64,000 bases of DNA from UBA7957 sp965222695 (GCA_965222695.1 OZ244967.1:1984001-2048000), one strand, 5' to 3'; positions 44,141 to 53,956 are shown, counted from the stretch's first letter. Notes: a model not told the origin generated them from the letters alone. Program-made: numbers and translations.

Positions 44141-45895
44141 CTATTTCTTGAATTGCAGGCCGTGAAGATAGGCGTAGTGCCCCCTGGCTTCCAGCAACTT
44201 AGTGTGCGTGCCCTGTTCGACGATTTTTCCGTATTGCATTACTACAATTCGATCAGCCTTTTCTATCGTCGATAATCGATGCGCTATGACCAGCGTGGTT
44301 CGGCCTTGTAATAAAGCATCCAGACCCTCCTGTACCTTACGTTCCGATTCGGTATCCAGTGCTGACGTCGCTTCGTCCAGAATCAATATGGGTGCGTTTT
44401 TCAACAATGCTCTTGCTATGGCCAGTCTTTGTCTTTGCCCGCCAGACAGCATCACACCGTTTTCGCCGATATAAGTATCATAACCTTCTTCGAGGTTTTG
44501 AATAAAATTTTCGGCGTGAGCGGCAACAGAGGCTTTTTCTATGGCTTCGCGTGGAACATCCCCCAAAGCACCATAGGCGATATTATTGGCAATCGTGTCA
44601 TTAAACAGGGTTACGTCCTGACTGACGTAGGCAATCTTGCTGCGCAGACTGCTGAGTCGGATCTCACTGATGTCGATGCCATCGAGTGTGATGGTACCGG
44701 ATGTGGCTTCATACAATCTCGGTAAAAGATTTACCAATGAAGTCTTACCACTGCCCGACTCACCGACCAACGCCACGGTTTCACCGGACTGGATATCGAG
44801 CGTCACATGATCGATTACGGCCGGTCTGTTCTCTCCATAACGAAAAACTATATCCTCAAACGAGACAGTACCTTCGATCGTGTTGAGTACCTGTGTACCA
44901 TGGTCCCGTTCGGATGTTTCATCCATCACGGCAAACAGGCTTTCGCCGGCTGCGATCCCTTTCTGCAACTGTACGTTTAACATGGTCAGCCGGCGCATGG
45001 GAGCGAAAAGTAACAGCATGGCAGCGATAAACGACATAAAGGTCCCGGGACTGATATCGCCGATAAGATTGCCGCTGGTGGCAAGATGAATAATGATCGC
45101 GAGAGCCAAAGCAACCAGTAGTTGGACGATCGGTGCATTGGCTGCCTTGGCAATGGTTTCCCGCATATTCAATTTTCGATTGGCTTCGTTAACTCTTTCG
45201 AATTGCAGCCGCTCGTATTCATGGCCACCGAATATCTTGACCACTCTCTGCCCTTCTACAGCTTCTTCGACGACATGACTCACCTCGCCCATGGAGTCCT
45301 GTATCCCCCGGCTGATGCGGCGAAATGTTTTGCTGACGCGATTCACAATCACGCCGATAATCGGCCCGATGATCAGAAAACTTAAGGATAACTGCCAGCT
45401 TAAATAAAACATCAGGCCCAGCAATCCGAGTGCAGTCAAGGAGTCACGCACCAGAATCGTCAGTGAGTTGCTTGCCGCCTGGGCAACATTCTGAGTGTTA
45501 AAAGTGATTTTAGAAATCAGTTCACCGGAAGAGGCGTTATCATAGTAACGAGTGGGCAATGAGAGGTATTTATTGAATACCTCGGCACGAATGGCTTTAA
45601 TCACCTTCCAGCCGATCCAGGACATGTAATAAGTGGATGCAAACCCCGCAATACCGCGTATGATAAAAATCAAAACGATCAACAGTGGCACCGTGGAAAT
45701 GGTTGCTTGGTCCCGCTCGACGAAACCGGCATCGAGCATGGGTTTCATCAACGCGGCAAAGGCGGTTTCAGTCAGCCCGTAAGCGACCATGCCGGCAATG
45801 GCAAACATAAACTGTTTTTTAAATGGCTTGACATAGGCTATCAGGCGAAGATAGGTATCTTTGCCGCTGACCGGACGCTGCTGCTTTTTGATCAC
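44141..45895 (-). CDS. msbA: lipid A export ATP-binding/permease protein
   Basis: A 584-aa half-transporter that flips core-lipid A across the inner membrane. The membrane domain occupies about residues 20-320. The ATPase domain has Walker A GESGSGKTSLVNL, VSQDVTLFNDTI, signature LSGGQRQRLAIARAL and ILILDEATSALDT. Neighbours lpxK and kdsB fix its identity as MsbA. It overlaps the exbD stop by 4 bp. Confidence 0.95.
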   Translation of the reverse strand: MIKKQQRPVSGKDTYLRLIAYVKPFKKQFMFAIAGMVAYGLTETAFAALMKPMLDAGFVERDQATISTVPLLIVLIFIIRGIAGFASTYYMSWIGWKVIKAIRAEVFNKYLSLPTRYYDNASSGELISKITFNTQNVAQAASNSLTILVRDSLTALGLLGLMFYLSWQLSLSFLIIGPIIGVIVNRVSKTFRRISRGIQDSMGEVSHVVEEAVEGQRVVKIFGGHEYERLQFERVNEANRKLNMRETIAKAANAPIVQLLVALALAIIIHLATSGNLIGDISPGTFMSFIAAMLLLFAPMRRLTMLNVQLQKGIAAGESLFAVMDETSERDHGTQVLNTIEGTVSFEDIVFRYGENRPAVIDHVTLDIQSGETVALVGESGSGKTSLVNLLPRLYEATSGTITLDGIDISEIRLSSLRSKIAYVSQDVTLFNDTIANNIAYGALGDVPREAIEKASVAAHAENFIQNLEEGYDTYIGENGVMLSGGQRQRLAIARALLKNAPILILDEATSALDTESERKVQEGLDALLQGRTTLVIAHRLSTIEKADRIVVMQYGKIVEQGTHTKLLEARGHYAYLHGLQFKK

Positions 45896-46317
45896 TGTTC
45901 AGTTGTTTCGGTTTGAGAGGTGGCTATGGTTAATTTCAACATACCGAGTTGCGCTGCGGCATCCATCGCGGTCACTACCGCCTGATGGGGCGTCAAGGCA
46001 TCGGCCCGTATGATCAGCAGCATATCACGCTTGCCTCTGCTGAGTTTGTTGATCGCGGCCCGCAGTGTTTCGAGGCGATTATTGGTTAGCTCCCGCCCGT
46101 TCAGAAAATACTGGCCACCGGTGTTAATAGCAATTTCCAGGGTTTCTTCAACCACAGGCGATGGCTCCTGCGAAGCCTCTGGGAGGTGGACCTGCAGTTG
46201 TGATTCCTTTTGAAACGTGGTCGATACCATAAAGAAGATCAGCAGTAAAAATACAACGTCGATCAACGGGGTCAGATTTAACTCCACATCCTCACGTTTG
46301 CGGTTTCGAAAATTCAT
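45892..46317 (-). CDS. exbD: ExbD/TolR-family energy transducer
   Basis: A 141-aa protein with a short cytoplasmic start (MNFRNRKREDVELNL), then one membrane helix containing the functional aspartate (TPLIDVVFLLLIFFMV), and a periplasmic domain. With ExbB it couples proton flow to TonB and outer-membrane receptors such as BtuB. It overlaps msbA by 4 bp and follows exbB by 8 bp. Confidence 0.93.
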   Translation of the reverse strand: MNFRNRKREDVELNLTPLIDVVFLLLIFFMVSTTFQKESQLQVHLPEASQEPSPVVEETLEIAINTGGQYFLNGRELTNNRLETLRAAINKLSRGKRDMLLIIRADALTPHQAVVTAMDAAAQLGMLKLTIATSQTETTEQ

Positions 46318-46325
46318 GTTGAATC

Positions 46326-46943
46326 TTATGCTCGCTTACTTCGGCGGTTATGGAGAATTTCGACCAGCTTCAGGGCCTCTTGTTCCATACCTATAACCAG
46401 CTCTTCAACGTAGCCACGGAAATACCGGTAAAACATCAGGGTCGGTATGGCGACCGAAATACCGCCTGCGGTGGTGATAAGCGCCTTTGAGATCCCATCC
46501 GCCAAATCGGTAGGATTGCCGACGCCGGCAGTGGTGATATGGGTAAACACTTCGATCATGCCTATGACTGTGCCCAATAATCCAAGCAGTGGAGTAACGG
46601 CCGCAATGGTGCCCAGTGCATTGAGGTATTTCTCCAGATCGTGAGCGACATGGCCACCAACCTCCTCTATCGCATCTTTCATTTCGTCTCGATCGTAGTC
46701 CCTGTTGACCAGGCCGGCAGCAAGAATCCTCCCCAGGGGTGACTGATTGGCCAGATCACTGATCTGTTGCTGGCTGAGGCTTTTTTTGGCCGCCATCTGC
46801 CAGACACTTTCAACCAAACCCGCGGGTAGTACTTTACTTCTTTGCAGGGTCCAGAACCGTTCCGCCACGATACCGGCCGCGGCGATTGAACAAAGAATAA
46901 TCGGCAGCATTAACAAGCCACCCGCGCTGATCAATTCCCACAC
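46326..46943 (-). CDS. exbB: ExbB/TolQ-family proton channel subunit
   Basis: A 205-aa inner-membrane protein with three helices: one near the N terminus (LLMLPIILCSIAAAGIVAE) and two in the MotA/TolQ/ExbB domain (LGTIAAVTPLLGLLGTVIGM and ITTAGGISVAIPTLMFY). Length and order with exbD are typical. It is the first gene of the LPS/energy operon; the 127-bp gap to comEC upstream may hold the promoter. Confidence 0.93.
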   Translation of the reverse strand: MWELISAGGLLMLPIILCSIAAAGIVAERFWTLQRSKVLPAGLVESVWQMAAKKSLSQQQISDLANQSPLGRILAAGLVNRDYDRDEMKDAIEEVGGHVAHDLEKYLNALGTIAAVTPLLGLLGTVIGMIEVFTHITTAGVGNPTDLADGISKALITTAGGISVAIPTLMFYRYFRGYVEELVIGMEQEALKLVEILHNRRSKRA

Positions 46944-47070
46944 AGTAAGATCCTAAGTTAACTACAGAATGGTTTGACGATTCAACAAAAGGCTGTACCA
47001 AGATTCATGCGCTGACGGCCGCTAACTGCGGTGTTTTTTTCCCTCTTGCCGAAATCGTTCAGATGATACT

Positions 47071-49371
47071 TTATTGTAGCCGCAAATCGAAATCTGACCG
47101 CCACAATTCAGGATGAGCGTTTCGATAGGAAAATGGCTTGCCGATCATGCCGTAAGGTCCGAAATGAAACCGTAATAAGCCATCCCTGTCGGTACGGAAT
47201 ATCTCACTGCCTACGTCTTTGTAGCGCTGCTGAACCGATTCGTGAGGAAATCCGAATCGATTCCTGTAACCCAGCGAGTATACCACGTGACGCGGCCTGA
47301 GCTTTTCGACAAATGCGCGGCTTGAGGATGTTTTGCTGCCGTGATGCGGCGCCAGGAGCAGATCAAGCGACGGTATATCCAAGTCCATTAAATTCTCTTC
47401 TCCCCGGATTTCGATATCGCCCGTCAGCAGCACGGCTGACCGTCCGCTTTCAATCAGTAGTACACAGGAATAGTCGTTCTCTGTTTGATACTCGTGCACG
47501 GACGAGTTCAAGAACCGAAATGAAATGTCGTTCCAATACCATCCTAGCGATTGATCACAGTTTGAATCAGCGCCGATTTCGTTGCGGAATCGCTCCGCGG
47601 TAACGACCGAGTCCACTTTGAAAGCCTTTTTGATATCTTCAAGACCAGCCGCATGATCGCCATCCGGGTGCGATATTACCAGTGAGTCCAAGGTTGATAT
47701 TCCACGATGACGTAGATAGGGAATCACTGAAGAGCGCGCAACCGGGACAGAAGAAAGCTGCCCGCCGGTATCAAACAAAAGACTGTGATCACGGGTTTCG
47801 ATCAACACGGATAAACCTTGTCCCACATCGATCACGCTGAGCGTAAACTCTCCCCGGGCATAGTCGTGACCCCTGGCCAGCAACAGCGCGGCCAGCAAGG
47901 GCAGGCCCAGCCAATTAAGCCCTGTCCCCCTGGGCAAAAACAACACCATCACCGCCACCGCGGCAAGCAGGTACGCCCACCAAGGCAGCCCGGGCAACCA
48001 CCATTGAAGATTTTCAATACCGGCCAGCCATTCGAGGTAGATTAGCAACAGCAGAATCAATCCGGACGAGGCTTGCAGTAGCGGTTCGCTCAGCTGGGGA
48101 GAGAAGTTCAATATTGTGGTAGCCAGCAGCGTGATTGGAACCACAAGTACTGTGACAAAGGGGACTGCAACAAAATTGGCTGCAACCGCAACCGGCGAGA
48201 TATAAGAGAAAAACAACGCGTTAAGCGGTAACAATCCGATTGTCATCGCCGTATGCCAGCCCAATATCCGCCAGGGATTAAGAGACTGTTTTTTGTCGTC
48301 TCTGAGTAAATAAAAAATCAATCCGACGGCGGAAAACGACAACCAGAAACCCACGGTCAGGGGTGACAGCGGCTGAATCAGCAATACCGAAAACAAGGCC
48401 AGCATTATCGGGTCGGTAAAACGCATGTGCCGTCTGCTGAGACGAAATCCGATATAGACTCCCAGCATAATCAAGGCACGCAGGGTCGGAACCGTGAAAC
48501 CCGCCAGTGCGGCATAACAAAACGCAGCGCAAAACGCGCTTAGACTGCAGAACCTGTCCCGATTGATCTGTAAGCCGAAAGGACAAATCACGAATCGCCA
48601 GAATAAACCGGCTATTCCCCACGCGGTGCTCGCAACCAAAGTGATATGCAGTCCGGAGATGACCAAGAGATGGCTGGTGCCGGTTAAGCGAAACCATTCC
48701 CACAAGGTTGACTCTACCGATGATCCGTCACCAAGCGTCAGCGCTTTGATAATCGCCATCGAACGGACAGGTAAACTGCGCCGTTCAATTTCTTCAGCGA
48801 GATATTGCCTTAAGCCATTAAGACTGATAGCTGCATCGGATTCGAGCTTTTCCCCCCGCTCAGGGTTTCGGATATAACCTACGGCATCCACGCCTCTGGA
48901 GATCAGCCATTTTTCGAAGTCGAAGCCACCGGGATTGAGCAGTCCTCTGGTTTGTTTCAAACGAACCGTCAATTGCCAGCGCTCGCCTGCCCGTATCTCA
49001 AGCGGACACAGATAGCAGCTTAATCGTATCGTCCGGCTTCCCACAGACGGGATCTCAGGGTTCAGAATTCTTTCTATATCCAGATAAAACAAAGACTTAG
49101 ATGATGATAACTTTGGAATTCCCTTAACCCTGCCGATAAGTTCTATATCGATCCCCTGCATCTGCGACGGCAACGCCCTTTCGCCGATCAGGTGAATTTG
49201 ATATCCGGCCCACAGCGCGCCAAAAAACAATCCGGCGGCAATCGGTGCGCTGACACGGCACGAAACGGCCAAAGTGGCTATAAACAAGAAAAGTGCTGCC
49301 GGTGTTGATACTATATCTGTGTGGTAGATGATAAGCATCCCCACCAGCAGGGAAATGACAAACCTATTCAT
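47071..49371 (-). CDS. comEC: ComEC/Rec2 DNA-uptake channel
   Basis: A 766-aa inner-membrane protein for transport of single-stranded DNA in natural transformation. The N-terminal part (about 1-180) carries the DUF4131-like soluble domain. The competence domain with about ten helices follows, including GTSHLLVISGLHI. The C-terminal third is a metallo-beta-lactamase-like domain with VISHPDGDHAAGL and LAPHHGSKTSSS. It is full length. Presence suggests, but does not prove, competence. It diverges from the DUF2062 gene. Confidence 0.93.
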   Translation of the reverse strand: MNRFVISLLVGMLIIYHTDIVSTPAALFLFIATLAVSCRVSAPIAAGLFFGALWAGYQIHLIGERALPSQMQGIDIELIGRVKGIPKLSSSKSLFYLDIERILNPEIPSVGSRTIRLSCYLCPLEIRAGERWQLTVRLKQTRGLLNPGGFDFEKWLISRGVDAVGYIRNPERGEKLESDAAISLNGLRQYLAEEIERRSLPVRSMAIIKALTLGDGSSVESTLWEWFRLTGTSHLLVISGLHITLVASTAWGIAGLFWRFVICPFGLQINRDRFCSLSAFCAAFCYAALAGFTVPTLRALIMLGVYIGFRLSRRHMRFTDPIMLALFSVLLIQPLSPLTVGFWLSFSAVGLIFYLLRDDKKQSLNPWRILGWHTAMTIGLLPLNALFFSYISPVAVAANFVAVPFVTVLVVPITLLATTILNFSPQLSEPLLQASSGLILLLLIYLEWLAGIENLQWWLPGLPWWAYLLAAVAVMVLFLPRGTGLNWLGLPLLAALLLARGHDYARGEFTLSVIDVGQGLSVLIETRDHSLLFDTGGQLSSVPVARSSVIPYLRHRGISTLDSLVISHPDGDHAAGLEDIKKAFKVDSVVTAERFRNEIGADSNCDQSLGWYWNDISFRFLNSSVHEYQTENDYSCVLLIESGRSAVLLTGDIEIRGEENLMDLDIPSLDLLLAPHHGSKTSSSRAFVEKLRPRHVVYSLGYRNRFGFPHESVQQRYKDVGSEIFRTDRDGLLRFHFGPYGMIGKPFSYRNAHPELWRSDFDLRLQ

Positions 49372-49459
49372 GAGCCTGGAGGAAACTTGCGCCAGAATCT
49401 AATGACTTCTATGAATAGGGTGCGCATTCCACAAATGGGTAAGCACGCTGTACTGAGTA

Positions 49460-49987
49460 ATGCCGCGAAAATTTATTAGAAAATATTTACCGAACGCCAA
49501 CTGGCTCAAGAGCAATAAAAGCCTGGGAGTCTTGGGTGAATACGTACACGACCCGAGTGTATGGCATTTAAATCGCCGTTCCGTTTCGGGTGCGGTGGCC
49601 ATAGGTATGTTCATGTGCTGGATTCCTTTTCCCTTTCAAATGGTGATTGCCGGTGTACTGGCAGTCCTCTTCCGTGTGAATTTGGCCATTTCAGTGGTAC
49701 TGGTCTGGATAACCAATCCGGTAACTATACCACCCATGTTTTACGCCGCCTACAAATTGGGCTCCAAGATATTGGGGCAAACACCTCTTCCCTATCAGAT
49801 GGAATTCAATGTCGAATGGATTTTTCAGAAACTTGCGGAAATCTGGCCACCCCTGGCCGTAGGCAGTTTGCTGTTTGCCATTGTGTCCTCTTTACTCGGC
49901 TTTTTGTTCGTCCGTTTACTCTGGCGCCTGGCGCTGGTTAAAAAATGGCAGGCCCGCCGAGAACGCCGGTTTAAGCAGGTTCCATGA
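49460..49987 (+). CDS. DUF2062 membrane protein
   Basis: A 175-aa inner-membrane protein of the DUF2062 family: a basic N terminus (MPRKFIRKYLPNANWLKSN), then DPSVWHLNRRSVSGAVAIG, CWIPFPFQMVIAGVLAVLF and the WITNPVTIPPMFYAAYKLG motif, and a last helix ending in a basic tail. Function is unknown. It commonly sits between comEC and lol genes in related genomes, as here. Confidence 0.85.
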   Translation: MPRKFIRKYLPNANWLKSNKSLGVLGEYVHDPSVWHLNRRSVSGAVAIGMFMCWIPFPFQMVIAGVLAVLFRVNLAISVVLVWITNPVTIPPMFYAAYKLGSKILGQTPLPYQMEFNVEWIFQKLAEIWPPLAVGSLLFAIVSSLLGFLFVRLLWRLALVKKWQARRERRFKQVP

Positions 49988-50024
49988 ATAATACTCTCAG
50001 TCCCGCTCAGCGACTATCAGAATT

Positions 50025-50735
50025 CTATGGAGTATAGTCGTTCAGATGTCCGCTGCTTAACATCAAAATCCGATCCATCCGTTTGGCCAGTCGCATATCG
50101 TGCGTAACCACCAGAAAGCTGGTCCCTAGTTCCTGATTGAGCGTCAACATTAACTGATACACTTTCTCCGCTGTTTTCTCGTCAAGATTTCCGGTTGGCT
50201 CATCGGCAAGAACCACTTTAGGATGGGTCACCAGTGCGCGGGCTATGGCCGCTCTTTGCCGTTCGCCGCCGGAAAGTTCTCCCGGTTTGTGGTAGCAGCG
50301 TTCGGCCAGCCCGACTTTACCGAGCATTTCAGCGGCCTTTTCCCGCGCGTCGTTACGCCGGCTTCCACCGATCAGCAAAGGCATGGCAACATTTTCCAGC
50401 GCACTGAATTCAGGCAATAGATGATGGAACTGATAGATAAAACCTATTAATTCATTGCGCAGTTTGCCGCGGCGTCTGGGGCCGAGTTCCGACATACGCC
50501 GGCCGTCGAGAATCAATTCGCCACTGGAGGGTGTATCCAGTCCGCCCAACAGATGTAATAATGTACTTTTTCCGGATCCCGACGCACCGACTACAGCAAC
50601 TTGTTCCCCTTGCTCGACGTTGAAATCGAGACCTTTGAGCACCTCTACCCGAGTGGCACCCTGGGTGTAGTGTTTTTGCAATCCCTGCACCGTGATAATT
50701 TTGGATGTATTGCTATGTGAGGCCACACTACTCAT
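50025..50735 (-). CDS. lolD: lipoprotein-releasing ABC transporter ATPase LolD
   Basis: A 236-aa ATPase of the Lol system that frees lipoproteins from the inner membrane. Motifs are Walker A GASGSGKSTLLHLLGGLD, signature LSGGERQRAAIARAL, Walker B VVLADEPTGNLDEKT and VVTHDMRLAKRM. The frame is open to 50918 within lolC, but ATG 50735, overlapping the lolC stop by 8 bp, gives the normal length and family start (ITVQGLQKHY). Confidence 0.94.
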   Translation of the reverse strand: MSSVASHSNTSKIITVQGLQKHYTQGATRVEVLKGLDFNVEQGEQVAVVGASGSGKSTLLHLLGGLDTPSSGELILDGRRMSELGPRRRGKLRNELIGFIYQFHHLLPEFSALENVAMPLLIGGSRRNDAREKAAEMLGKVGLAERCYHKPGELSGGERQRAAIARALVTHPKVVLADEPTGNLDEKTAEKVYQLMLTLNQELGTSFLVVTHDMRLAKRMDRILMLSSGHLNDYTP

Positions 50736-51975
50736 ATGCCAACGCCTCAGCCGGTTCGACGCGTGACGCCCTCCAGGCGGGATAAAGTGTTGCCAGCAGC
50801 GAAATAGTAAAGGCGACCATGGCGATTTGAGTGACATCGCTCCACCGAAGATCCGAAGGCAGATCACTGATACTGTATACGCTCGGATCGAGAAAATGGA
50901 CGCCAAACAGATTTTCAATAAAAGGAACGACGGTATCGATATTCGACGCCAGGGCGATTCCGCCCATCAGTCCCAGAACGGTGCCAAAGACGCCAATAAT
51001 GGCCCCCTGCACCAGAAAAATGCCCATGATACTGCCCGGTGATGAACCCAGTGTACGCAGTATGGCGATATCCGACTGCTTATCCGTCACGACCATGACC
51101 AGTGTTGAGACAATATTAAAAGCGGCCACAGCCACGATCAACGTGAGTATGACGAACATCACCGTTTTCTCGGTGGCCACCGCCTGAAAAAAATTTGCGT
51201 GTTTCAGTGTCCAGTCAGTCACCCAGTAATCCTCACCGACCTGCTGAGCCAGGTCTCTGGCAACCGACCGGGCACCGAACATATCTTCAAGCTTCAACCT
51301 GACCCCTGTATAACCTCCCTGCATTCGCAAGAGCTTCGATGCATCATCGGCCTGTACCACTGCCATATTGCGGTCATACTCGTACATTCCGATTTCAAAA
51401 ATTCCCTTGACTGTAAACCGTTTCAAGCGGGGCAGCACACCTACCGGCGTCACACCGGCCTCCGGCGAGATCACGGTAACCTTATCGCCCACCGCGGCAT
51501 TGAGGAATTTTGCAAGGTCGCCACCAAGCAGTATCCCGAACTCACCCGCTCGCAGATGGGCCAACTCACCCACCAGCATTTTATCCCCCACTTCGGAAAC
51601 CTGCGGTTCTTCGCCGGGTAATACTCCCCGTATCAAGGCTCCGGTAACACGATCAGCATTGACCAGCATCACCTGCCCTTCCACAAAAGGGGCCGCCCCT
51701 GTGACTTGCGGATGTTCCCTGGCGAGATCGGACAGTTTCTGCCACTCGAACATGGGCTGATCGTAGTAAGTGATCGTGGCGTGAGCGGCCGCGCCCAAAA
51801 TGCGCTCACGCAACTCCTTTTCGAATCCGTTCATCACGGAGATGACGGTAATCAAAGCCGTCACTCCAAGTGCAATGCCCAACATGGAGATCAAGGATAT
51901 AAATGAAATAAAATGATTTCGGCGTTTAGCGCGGGTGTAGCGCAATCCGACGAAGAGTTCATATGGTTGGAACAT
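50728..51975 (-). CDS. lolC: lipoprotein-releasing ABC transporter permease LolC/LolE
   Basis: A 415-aa membrane protein: one N-terminal helix (FISFISLISMLGIALGVTAL), a large periplasmic domain (about 50-265) and three C-terminal helices with the FtsX-like domain. The first residues FVGLRYTRAKRRNHFISF are the LolC/E signature. Only one permease gene accompanies lolD here, so it may act as a homodimer (the LolF arrangement) or have a partner elsewhere. It is translationally coupled to lolD. Confidence 0.92.
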   Translation of the reverse strand: MFQPYELFVGLRYTRAKRRNHFISFISLISMLGIALGVTALITVISVMNGFEKELRERILGAAAHATITYYDQPMFEWQKLSDLAREHPQVTGAAPFVEGQVMLVNADRVTGALIRGVLPGEEPQVSEVGDKMLVGELAHLRAGEFGILLGGDLAKFLNAAVGDKVTVISPEAGVTPVGVLPRLKRFTVKGIFEIGMYEYDRNMAVVQADDASKLLRMQGGYTGVRLKLEDMFGARSVARDLAQQVGEDYWVTDWTLKHANFFQAVATEKTVMFVILTLIVAVAAFNIVSTLVMVVTDKQSDIAILRTLGSSPGSIMGIFLVQGAIIGVFGTVLGLMGGIALASNIDTVVPFIENLFGVHFLDPSVYSISDLPSDLRWSDVTQIAMVAFTISLLATLYPAWRASRVEPAEALAYE

Positions 51976-52141
51976 GGTGCGCGATTAGATCACAATTCAG
52001 GAAAAAATTCGCCTGTTTTTCTGTTTTGAAAAGATTCACTGTGGGTCGGTTCCTGCAGTAACGGCAGCAACTGCCGATAAGTCTGTTAGTACTTATTTGT
52101 CGAGATGGCAACTCAGTCGGCAGTTAACAGGAATCGATTAG

Positions 52142-52411
52142 ATGCATTCGCTTCGCACAGGCTTGTTTTTATCCATTTTGCTTTTGTCTTTCAGTCATAT
52201 TCTGGCGGCCGATACCCTGGACATTCCGGACGCGACCGGTTCAGGAAACTATCCCGAGCGCGGCAGTTTGAAATCCCGGGTATTGGATCTGTACGGAGAA
52301 CCGGTACAACGCATCGCGGAAATCGGCCAGCCGCCGATCTCCCGCTGGGTTTATGAAGAATTCAAGGTCTACTTCGAATACGACAGAGTGATTCATTCGG
52401 TCAGCCGATAG
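52142..52411 (+). CDS. small exported protein, SmpA/BamE-like pattern
   Basis: An 89-aa protein with a signal peptide ending near SHILAADT. The mature part has NYPERGSLKSRVLDLYGEP followed by GQPPISRWVYEEFKVYFEYD and VIHSVSR. This resembles small uncharacterised gammaproteobacterial proteins in which a helix-turn motif with xYGEP precedes a short beta sheet, like the BamE/OmlA fold. No function is known. An AGGAA ribosome site precedes the ATG. It stands alone and points away from lolC. Confidence 0.7.
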   Translation: MHSLRTGLFLSILLLSFSHILAADTLDIPDATGSGNYPERGSLKSRVLDLYGEPVQRIAEIGQPPISRWVYEEFKVYFEYDRVIHSVSR

Positions 52412-52780
52412 CCAATATACATCCAGCCTGTACAGGTTGGTTGGTAATATAAAGGAAATTTATCAACAACCGATTTCGGACGCGCAGTTCTGCGAGATTT
52501 CGCTTCTCTTTTAGACTAAAGTTCAATACCTTACCGCAACACTTCCCTTCATATCAGCCGTTGTTTATATAAACTAAAGCAGGCTATCGAATATTCCAAT
52601 ATTTCTCATAAATTTATTTTATAGTGATGGATGTACACTTATACTTGAACTACTTCCATTTTGTGTGGATTCTAATCCCTAATGCATATACTCAGGGACC
52701 GGGATCGGGATAAGATAGAGCGGATTCCGGGTGAATCACCCTATATGTCAATAATCTGATTGTTTTTACGGAGTTCTAGA
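52412..52780. other. AT-rich non-coding stretch
   Basis: This 369-bp gap has no credible coding frame on either strand. It is notably AT-rich (for example 52590-52640) and probably holds the promoter of the small acidic protein and rhodanese genes; no single -35/-10 pair stands out. Confidence 0.5.
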
Positions 52781-52993
52781 ATGCCGGCATTTACCCACTA
52801 TATAATTCTTGCAACTCTCCTCACACTGATCAGCGGGCCTCTTGCCGCAAAAGGATTCAACAGCCTGAACCCAGATATATTCCAATGCGTATTTGAAGGA
52901 GAAGAAGATAAACAGAAGAAAAAACCCGTGCCGCCTGAAGGCGAGCAAGCAGCCGAGGCTGAGGAGGAAGACGAAGAACCTGACTGCGAATAG
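52781..52993 (+). CDS. small exported acidic protein
   Basis: A 70-aa protein with a signal peptide ending near SGPLAAKG. A short conserved-looking core follows (FNSLNPDIFQCVFEG), then a highly charged tail: Lys-rich DKQKKKP, then Glu-rich QAAEAEEEDEEPDCE. Two cysteines remain in the mature part. No family is recognised. The ATG at 52781 has a CGGAG ribosome site 8 bases upstream. It is 93 bp before the exported rhodanese gene in the same direction, which suggests a joint role. Confidence 0.65.
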   Translation: MPAFTHYIILATLLTLISGPLAAKGFNSLNPDIFQCVFEGEEDKQKKKPVPPEGEQAAEAEEEDEEPDCE

Positions 52994-53086
52994 CGGTCAC
53001 CCATGACAATCAATCTTTTACGATAGTCAGAACAGACTGACACCAATACAACAAACAAACCAGAACTATCAAAGGGGATATTTCTT

Positions 53087-53800
53087 ATGATGAAAACAGG
53101 AACAAACGTGTTAACCACCGCTCTGTTCGTTACTGCTGTCGCCTGCAGTGGTGCGGCCCTGGCGGAGGGGAAGCCGGTCGGTATCACACCGGACATGATG
53201 AGTATCAATGTTACGCATAACGGCAATGCCGTCGAGCTGAAACGAAATCAGGATAATAACGCAACCGTTAACCCGGCTTTTGCCAAAACTTCCCGCCCCT
53301 GCCCTCCCTTTTGTATTCAACCCATAGTGCTCGCCCCGGGTGTGGAAACATTGGGAGAAGTCGAGGTCATTGACTATATCGGCAAAATGGAAGGCGGTGA
53401 CAAAAACATTATTCTGATCGACTCGCGAACGCCCGACTGGGTCGAGAAAGGCACTATTCCCGGTGCAAAAAATATATCCTGGGTTGAACTGACTCCGGCA
53501 AAGGGAGCAACCACCGACGGTATAATAAAGATCATGCAGGAAGACTTTAATGTCGGACTGGCCGAAGGAGTGGACGCATTCGGCGTTGATGAAGCCATTG
53601 CGGAAGGAGACACAACCAAAGTCTTCGACTATAGCAATGCCAAAACGCTGGTTTTATTCTGTAACGGAATGTGGTGCGGTCAGTCTCCCGCCAGTATCAT
53701 GACTTTGCTGAAATTCGGTTACCCCGCGGAAAAAATCAAATGGTACCGCGATGGTATGCAAAGCTGGGAGATTCTCGGGCTGACCACGGTCAAACCATAA
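53087..53800 (+). CDS. exported rhodanese-like protein
   Basis: A 237-aa protein with a signal peptide (cleavage near GAALAEG). The mature N terminus has a cysteine-containing segment TSRPCPPFCIQPIVLAPGV. The rhodanese domain (about 95-237) has LIDSRTPDWVEKGTIPGAKN and the active-site loop LVLFCNGMWCGQSP, with the catalytic cysteine in CNG and a second cysteine three residues later. The extra WC in the loop and the CPPFC pair hint at redox or sulfur-relay chemistry in the periplasm. The substrate is unknown. A strong terminator follows. Confidence 0.83.
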   Translation: MMKTGTNVLTTALFVTAVACSGAALAEGKPVGITPDMMSINVTHNGNAVELKRNQDNNATVNPAFAKTSRPCPPFCIQPIVLAPGVETLGEVEVIDYIGKMEGGDKNIILIDSRTPDWVEKGTIPGAKNISWVELTPAKGATTDGIIKIMQEDFNVGLAEGVDAFGVDEAIAEGDTTKVFDYSNAKTLVLFCNGMWCGQSPASIMTLLKFGYPAEKIKWYRDGMQSWEILGLTTVKP

Positions 53801-53843
53801 CGACCGCTGTCACTGACAGACCCATCGGGTCGGTTCGTATTAT

Positions 53844-53870
53844 AAAGGGGCGTGGCAACGCCCCTTTTTT
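53844..53870 (+). terminator. rho-independent terminator
   Basis: AAAGGGGCGT (53844-53853) and ACGCCCCTTT (53858-53867) form a GC-rich stem with a GGCA loop, followed by T. It ends the small acidic protein/rhodanese transcript. Confidence 0.88.
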
Positions 53871-53956
53871 ATGCCTGCGCCTATCATTCATATCGAGTGA
53901 ACTTTCACCTGCAGTATGGGAGAATTGACCGTTTTTAATTTTTATCCTGACGGTAT

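Noticed and set aside
47019..47041. Plus-strand hairpin CCGC-taact-GCGG followed by T run
   Set aside because: It would terminate plus-strand transcripts, but both flanking genes are on the minus strand, so no transcript to end is known.
50736..50918. 61-codon extension of lolD
   Set aside because: It lies inside lolC in another frame and lacks similarity to LolD.
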